In this document: in pieces, positions 59,180-64,000 of the stretch
Numbering within the stretch: position 1 is the stretch's first letter
How the letters are laid out: every line of letters begins with the position of its first letter
Assembly (NCBI GenBank): GCA_963732655.1
Contig: CAVTAI010000010.1
Location: 20,692 to 84,691 of the forward strand
Source: CAVTWS01 sp963732655
Lineage (GTDB): Bacteria > Actinomycetota > Acidimicrobiia > Acidimicrobiales > SHLQ01
DNA: 64,000 nucleotides
Direction: 5' to 3'
Program-made: the position numbers and the translations under genes
The notes under the pieces: generated by a model
The model's input: only the letters and a program-made list of their open reading frames with translations
What the model was told of the DNA's origin: nothing
Database searches by the model: none

Positions 59180-60799
59180 ATGGCTGATCTCACGATCAAC
59201 ACCGCCGACATCACGGCCGCCCTGCGCAAGAACCTCGAGAACTACGCGCCATCGGTCGAGCAGACCCAGGTCGGGCGCATCCTCGAGGTGGGCGACGGCA
59301 TCGCCCGGGTGTCGGGTCTGCCCGATGCCGCCGTCAACGAGATGCTCCAGTTCGAAAGCGGCGTGTTCGGGCTCGCCCTGAACCTCGACGAAGCCTCGAT
59401 CGGCGCCGTGGTGCTCGGCACCGTCGAAGGCCTCGAGGAAGGTCAGCTCGTTCGGGCCACCGGTGACATCTTGTCGGTGCCGGTCGGTGATGGCCTGCTC
59501 GGACGCGTCGTGAACCCGCTCGGCGAGCCGATCGACGGCAAGGGTCCGCTCACCAACGTGCAGACCCGACGCATGGAGATCCAGGCTCCCGGTATCACCG
59601 GCCGCAAGCCGGTGCACGAGCCGATGCAGACGGGCATCAAGGCCATCGATGCGCTCATCCCGGTCGGCCGTGGTCAGCGTGAGCTCATCATCGGTGACCG
59701 GAAGACCGGCAAGACCACGGTCGCCATCGACACCATCATCAACCAGGCCGGCCAGGGCGTGAAGTGCGTCTATGTCGCCATCGGCCAGAAGGCGTCGACG
59801 GTGGCCCAGACGGTGGCCACCCTCGAGCAGTACGGCGCCATGGAGTACACGGTCGTGGTGGTCGCCCCGGCGTCGGACCCGGCGCCGTTCAAGTACATCG
59901 CCCCCTACGCCGGTTGCGCCATGGGCATGCACTGGATGGAGAACGGCGGACACGCCCTCGCCGTCTACGACGACCTCTCGAAGCAGGCCGAGGCGTACCG
60001 CCAGATGTCGCTCCTGCTGCGTCGTCCGCCCGGGCGTGAGGCCTATCCCGGCGACGTCTTCTACCTGCACAGCCGCCTGCTGGAGCGGGCCGCCAAGCTC
60101 AACGACGAACGTGGTGCCGGTTCCCTCACCGCGCTGCCGATCATCGAGACCAAGGCCGGCGACGTGTCGGCCTACATCCCGACCAACGTGATCTCGATCA
60201 CCGACGGCCAGATCTTCCTCCAGGACGACCTCTTCAAGTCCGGCGTGCGCCCGGCCATCGACGTGGGCATCTCGGTGTCTCGCGTGGGTTCAGCGGCGCA
60301 GGTGAAGGCCATGAAGGCTGCGGTGGGCACGCTCAAAGCGGACCTCCAGCAGTTCCGTGAGCTCCAGGCCTTCGCGGCCTTCGGCTCGGATCTCGACGCC
60401 TTGTCGAAGGCCCAGCTCGAGCGCGGCCTGCGCCTCACCGAGCTGCTCAAGCAGGGCGTGAACGCCCCGTTGCGCGTCGAGAGCCAGGTGGTGTCGATCT
60501 ACGCCGGCACCCGCGGCTTCCTCGACAACGTGCCGATCGTAGACGTCCAGCGGTTCGAGCGCGAGCTCCTCGACTGGTTCGGCACCCGGCACTCCGATGT
60601 GCTCGACGGCATCAAGAACACCGGGGCCATCGCCGACGACACCGCGTTCTCGGCCGCCATCGGCGCCTTCACGGAGCAGTTCCAGACCACCGGTGATGTC
60701 GCCGAGCCGGCCGCCGTCGATCCGGGTGGCACCACCGCCGCGATGGTCGACAGCGATGTCACGCTGCCCGAAGAAGACATCAGCACGGGCGCTCACTGA
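59180..60799 (+). CDS. atpA: ATP synthase F1 subunit alpha
   Basis: The 539-residue subunit has the nucleotide-binding P-loop GDRKTGKT at about 172-179, the conserved VGRGQRELIIGD before it and the PAIDVGISVSRVGSAAQ signature. It forms the noncatalytic sites of F1. The C-terminal 30 residues are acidic and longer than average (DSDVTLPEEDISTGAH). Confidence 0.97.
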   Translation: MADLTINTADITAALRKNLENYAPSVEQTQVGRILEVGDGIARVSGLPDAAVNEMLQFESGVFGLALNLDEASIGAVVLGTVEGLEEGQLVRATGDILSVPVGDGLLGRVVNPLGEPIDGKGPLTNVQTRRMEIQAPGITGRKPVHEPMQTGIKAIDALIPVGRGQRELIIGDRKTGKTTVAIDTIINQAGQGVKCVYVAIGQKASTVAQTVATLEQYGAMEYTVVVVAPASDPAPFKYIAPYAGCAMGMHWMENGGHALAVYDDLSKQAEAYRQMSLLLRRPPGREAYPGDVFYLHSRLLERAAKLNDERGAGSLTALPIIETKAGDVSAYIPTNVISITDGQIFLQDDLFKSGVRPAIDVGISVSRVGSAAQVKAMKAAVGTLKADLQQFRELQAFAAFGSDLDALSKAQLERGLRLTELLKQGVNAPLRVESQVVSIYAGTRGFLDNVPIVDVQRFERELLDWFGTRHSDVLDGIKNTGAIADDTAFSAAIGAFTEQFQTTGDVAEPAAVDPGGTTAAMVDSDVTLPEEDISTGAH

Positions 60800-60855
60800 G
60801 CCATCACGCCATGACCAGCCAGACGACGAGCCACCCAACCGGACGGAGCTGCTAG

Positions 60856-61803
60856 ATGCCCGGCGCCAAAGAGAGAACCCTGCGTCGACGCATTACCAGC
60901 GTGCAGTCGACGAAGAAGATCACTCGGGCCATGGAGCTCATCGCCGCGACACGCGTCGTCAAGGCGCAGCAGCGCGCCGCTGAGGCCAAGCCGTACGCAC
61001 GCCAGATCACCTCGGTCATCGAGAACCTGGCCGCCGCCGGTGCCGAGGTCGATCACCCGCTGCTGCGCAGCGCCGAGAAGGTCGAGCGGGTCGGCGTGCT
61101 GGCCATCACGTCCGATCGGGGGTTGGCCGGCCCGTTCAATACGAACGTCATCCGGGCCGCCGAGCGCCAGGTCAACGCCGCTCAGACCCACGACGGCGCC
61201 GACTACGCCCTGATCCTGATCGGCCGGAAGGCGAAGGACTACTTCAAGTTCCGCGGCTTCCGGATCGACTCGTCGTACGAGGGCATGAGCGACACGCCCA
61301 GCTACGAGGATGCCCGCACGATCGCCGACGATGTCATCGCCCGCTTCACCAACGGCGAGCTCGACCGCATCGAGCTCGTGTACACCGAGTACATCTCCAT
61401 GGGTACCCAGCGGGTGGCCGTGCGCCAGTTCCTTCCGCTGGAGAAGACCGCCACCATCGCTCAGCGGGGCGGAGGCGAGGCGGCGGCGCTGGCCAGCTTC
61501 GAGTTCGAGCCCAGCCCCGAAGCGGTGCTCGAGGCCTTGCTGCCGCGCTACGTCGAGGCCCGCCTCTTCGGCGCCTTGCTGGAGTCGGCGGCGTCGGAGC
61601 ACGCCAGCCGGCAGCGGGCCATGAAGGCCGCCACCGACAACGCGGATGAGCTGATCACCAAGTACAGCCGCCAGATGAACCAGGCCCGCCAGGACGCCAT
61701 CACGACCGAGATCATGGAGATCGTCGGCGGCGCCGAGGCCCTGAACACCGGCTCCGGCGCCGAGGTGCTGGCGCAGCTCATCGAATCCGTCGAGGCGTCG
61801 TGA
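60856..61803 (+). CDS. atpG: ATP synthase F1 subunit gamma
   Basis: The 315-residue central-stalk subunit has the N-terminal TLRRRITSVQSTKKITRAME and the C-terminal DNADELITKYSRQMNQARQD and ITTEIMEIVGGAEAL motifs of the rotor coiled coil. It couples c-ring rotation to the catalytic sites. It contains no cysteine pair of the chloroplast redox type. Confidence 0.96.
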   Translation: MPGAKERTLRRRITSVQSTKKITRAMELIAATRVVKAQQRAAEAKPYARQITSVIENLAAAGAEVDHPLLRSAEKVERVGVLAITSDRGLAGPFNTNVIRAAERQVNAAQTHDGADYALILIGRKAKDYFKFRGFRIDSSYEGMSDTPSYEDARTIADDVIARFTNGELDRIELVYTEYISMGTQRVAVRQFLPLEKTATIAQRGGGEAAALASFEFEPSPEAVLEALLPRYVEARLFGALLESAASEHASRQRAMKAATDNADELITKYSRQMNQARQDAITTEIMEIVGGAEALNTGSGAEVLAQLIESVEAS

Positions 61804-61885
61804 GCTTCGGCTCTCGCCATCGAACCATCACCATCACCATCCCCATTCTCTTCGCAGCCCAGAACACCTCAGGAGACACCACGCC

Positions 61886-63328
<1,443 letters not shown>

Positions 63329-63341
63329 GCCAGCAGTTCCC

Positions 63342-63358
63342 GTTCGCCGAAGGCGAAC
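63342..63358 (+). other. Hairpin between atpD and atpC
   Basis: GTTCGCC-GAA-GGCGAAC is a perfect 7-bp stem with a 3-nt loop, 13 nt after the atpD stop. Its stem matches the hairpin before atpA. It may protect the upstream mRNA or lower atpC expression. Confidence 0.5.
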
Positions 63359-63386
63359 CAGCGATCAACGCAGAACGCGAGGCGTG

Positions 63387-63818
63387 ATGGAATCAAACAG
63401 CAGACTCCAGGTCGAGGTGGTGTCGCCAGAGGCGATCAGCTACTCCGGCGAAGCCAGCCTGGTCATCGTGCGCACGGTCGATGGCGGCGACATCGCCTTC
63501 CAGCCCGGCCATGTCCCGTTCATCGGCCTGCTCCAGGTGTGGGAGGCCCGTATCGTCCGCCCTGATGGCGTCGATGTGTTCGCCGTCCACCGTGGGTTCG
63601 TGCAGGTGTCGGGCGACAAGATCACGATCCTGTCCGACGTCGCCGAGCGGGTCGACCAGATCGACATCCCTCGAGCCGAGGCCGCCCGCGAGAGCGCGCA
63701 AGCGGCTCTGGCCGCCGATTCGGCTGATGCCGATGCTGCGGCCGCCCTCGGTCGAGCGAACCTCCGGCTCCGCGTCGCTGGCGGCGCCCCCGCCGCGGCA
63801 GGCGCCGCCCACCACTGA
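63387..63818 (+). CDS. atpC: ATP synthase F1 subunit epsilon
   Basis: The 143-residue protein has the beta-sandwich start LQVEVVSPEAISYSGEASLV and GGDIAFQPGHVPFIGLLQVW, then VHRGFVQVSGDKITILSDVA. Its C-terminal helices (RAEAARESAQAALAADSADA) are Ala-rich and shorter in charge than usual. It inhibits ATP hydrolysis by F1. It ends the operon; the neighbouring PPK2 gene is convergent. Confidence 0.93.
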   Translation: MESNSRLQVEVVSPEAISYSGEASLVIVRTVDGGDIAFQPGHVPFIGLLQVWEARIVRPDGVDVFAVHRGFVQVSGDKITILSDVAERVDQIDIPRAEAARESAQAALAADSADADAAAALGRANLRLRVAGGAPAAAGAAHH

Positions 63819-63846
63819 GGCGGCCGCCCATCACCGAGCCCCGGGC

Positions 63847-64000
63847 TCAGTCGGGGATGACGACCTTGGACAGGTCCTCAGCCGGCTTCGGGTAGGACAT
63901 GTCGAGCGACTCCAGGGTCTCGACGAGTATCTCCGAGACGACAAGGTCGCGGTACCACTTGCGGTCGGCGGGGATCACGTACCACGGAGCATGGTCGGTG
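63847..64000 (-). CDS. Polyphosphate kinase 2 family protein, C-terminal end only
   Basis: The last 51 codons of a minus-strand gene read APWYVIPADRKWYRDLVVSE, followed by ILVETLESLDMSYPKPAEDL and a stop. This is the C-terminal signature of PPK2 enzymes, which use polyphosphate to phosphorylate nucleotides. The P-loop and lid lie outside the window, so the class (I, II or III) cannot be decided. It is convergent with atpC. Confidence 0.88.
   Translation of the reverse strand, partial: TDHAPWYVIPADRKWYRDLVVSEILVETLESLDMSYPKPAEDLSKVVIPD

Noticed and set aside
63819..63846. Intrinsic terminator between atpC and the PPK2 gene
   Set aside because: GAGCCCCGGGCTC can fold only with a very tight loop and no T-run follows, so it is not convincing.

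Overview
The window is a GC-rich, densely coding stretch of an actinobacterial chromosome. The spine from about 25.7 kb to 63.8 kb has the order argS-lysA-hom-thrC-(kinase)-rho-rpmE-prfA-prmC-rpiB-glyA-wecA/MraY-like-atpI-atpBEF(F)HAGDC, which matches the order known from Mycobacterium and Streptomyces. Other actinobacterial signs are a mycothiol-dependent maleylpyruvate-isomerase-type protein, a WXG100 protein and many starts that look leaderless (a TANNNT -10 box 6-8 nt before ATG/GTG, with no Shine-Dalgarno). A deep-branching class such as Acidimicrobiia would fit, but that is inference. No rRNA, tRNA, CRISPR array, integrase or insertion sequence was recognised.

Layout. 1-0.5 kb: the edge of a VapBC-type toxin-antitoxin pair whose antitoxin carries an apparent 1-nt frameshift. 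0.5-4 kb: acetyltransferase, small membrane protein, flavin-binding split-barrel protein, two-Rossmann oxidoreductase, DUF333-like lipoprotein. 4.2-6.5 kb: a cyclic-2,3-diphosphoglycerate-synthetase-like GTPase overlapping carbamate kinase. 8.3-10.1 kb: a SCO1 / PCu(A)C / TlpA cluster, probably for copper delivery to cytochrome oxidase. 10.1-11.5 kb: an Rrf2 regulator convergent with a TauE/SafE exporter that has an operator-like inverted repeat at its start. 11.5-25.6 kb: metabolic and repair genes, including Ada-AlkA with Ogt, thioesterases, a P2-type ATPase, a CoA transferase and an NTF2-like / MoaD-like / BNR-propeller operon.

The conserved amino-acid/translation/ATP-synthase block is interrupted by several cargo segments. 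Between lysA and hom sits a compact type VII secretion-like locus: a three-domain EccC ATPase and a hidden 58-aa membrane protein face a WXG100 protein, a second Esx-like protein and a 482-aa beta-rich protein of unknown function. A glucose-1-phosphate cytidylyltransferase lies between rpiB and glyA. A sugar-nucleotide / glycosyltransferase / flippase / L-2-hydroxyglutarate oxidase region lies between the wecA-like gene and the ATP synthase operon. A phosphoglycerate-mutase-fold protein occupies the position where homoserine kinase (thrB) would be expected.

A recurring oddity is short tandem repeats, several with palindromic cores. Two arrays (26 and 30 bp units) are built from the last codons of the gene they follow, one (27 bp) expands a loop inside Ada-AlkA, and one (15 bp) forms the tail of carbamate kinase. 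Long inverted repeats follow lysA and thrC. Two apparent frameshifts, both at homopolymers, may be real decay or sequencing error.
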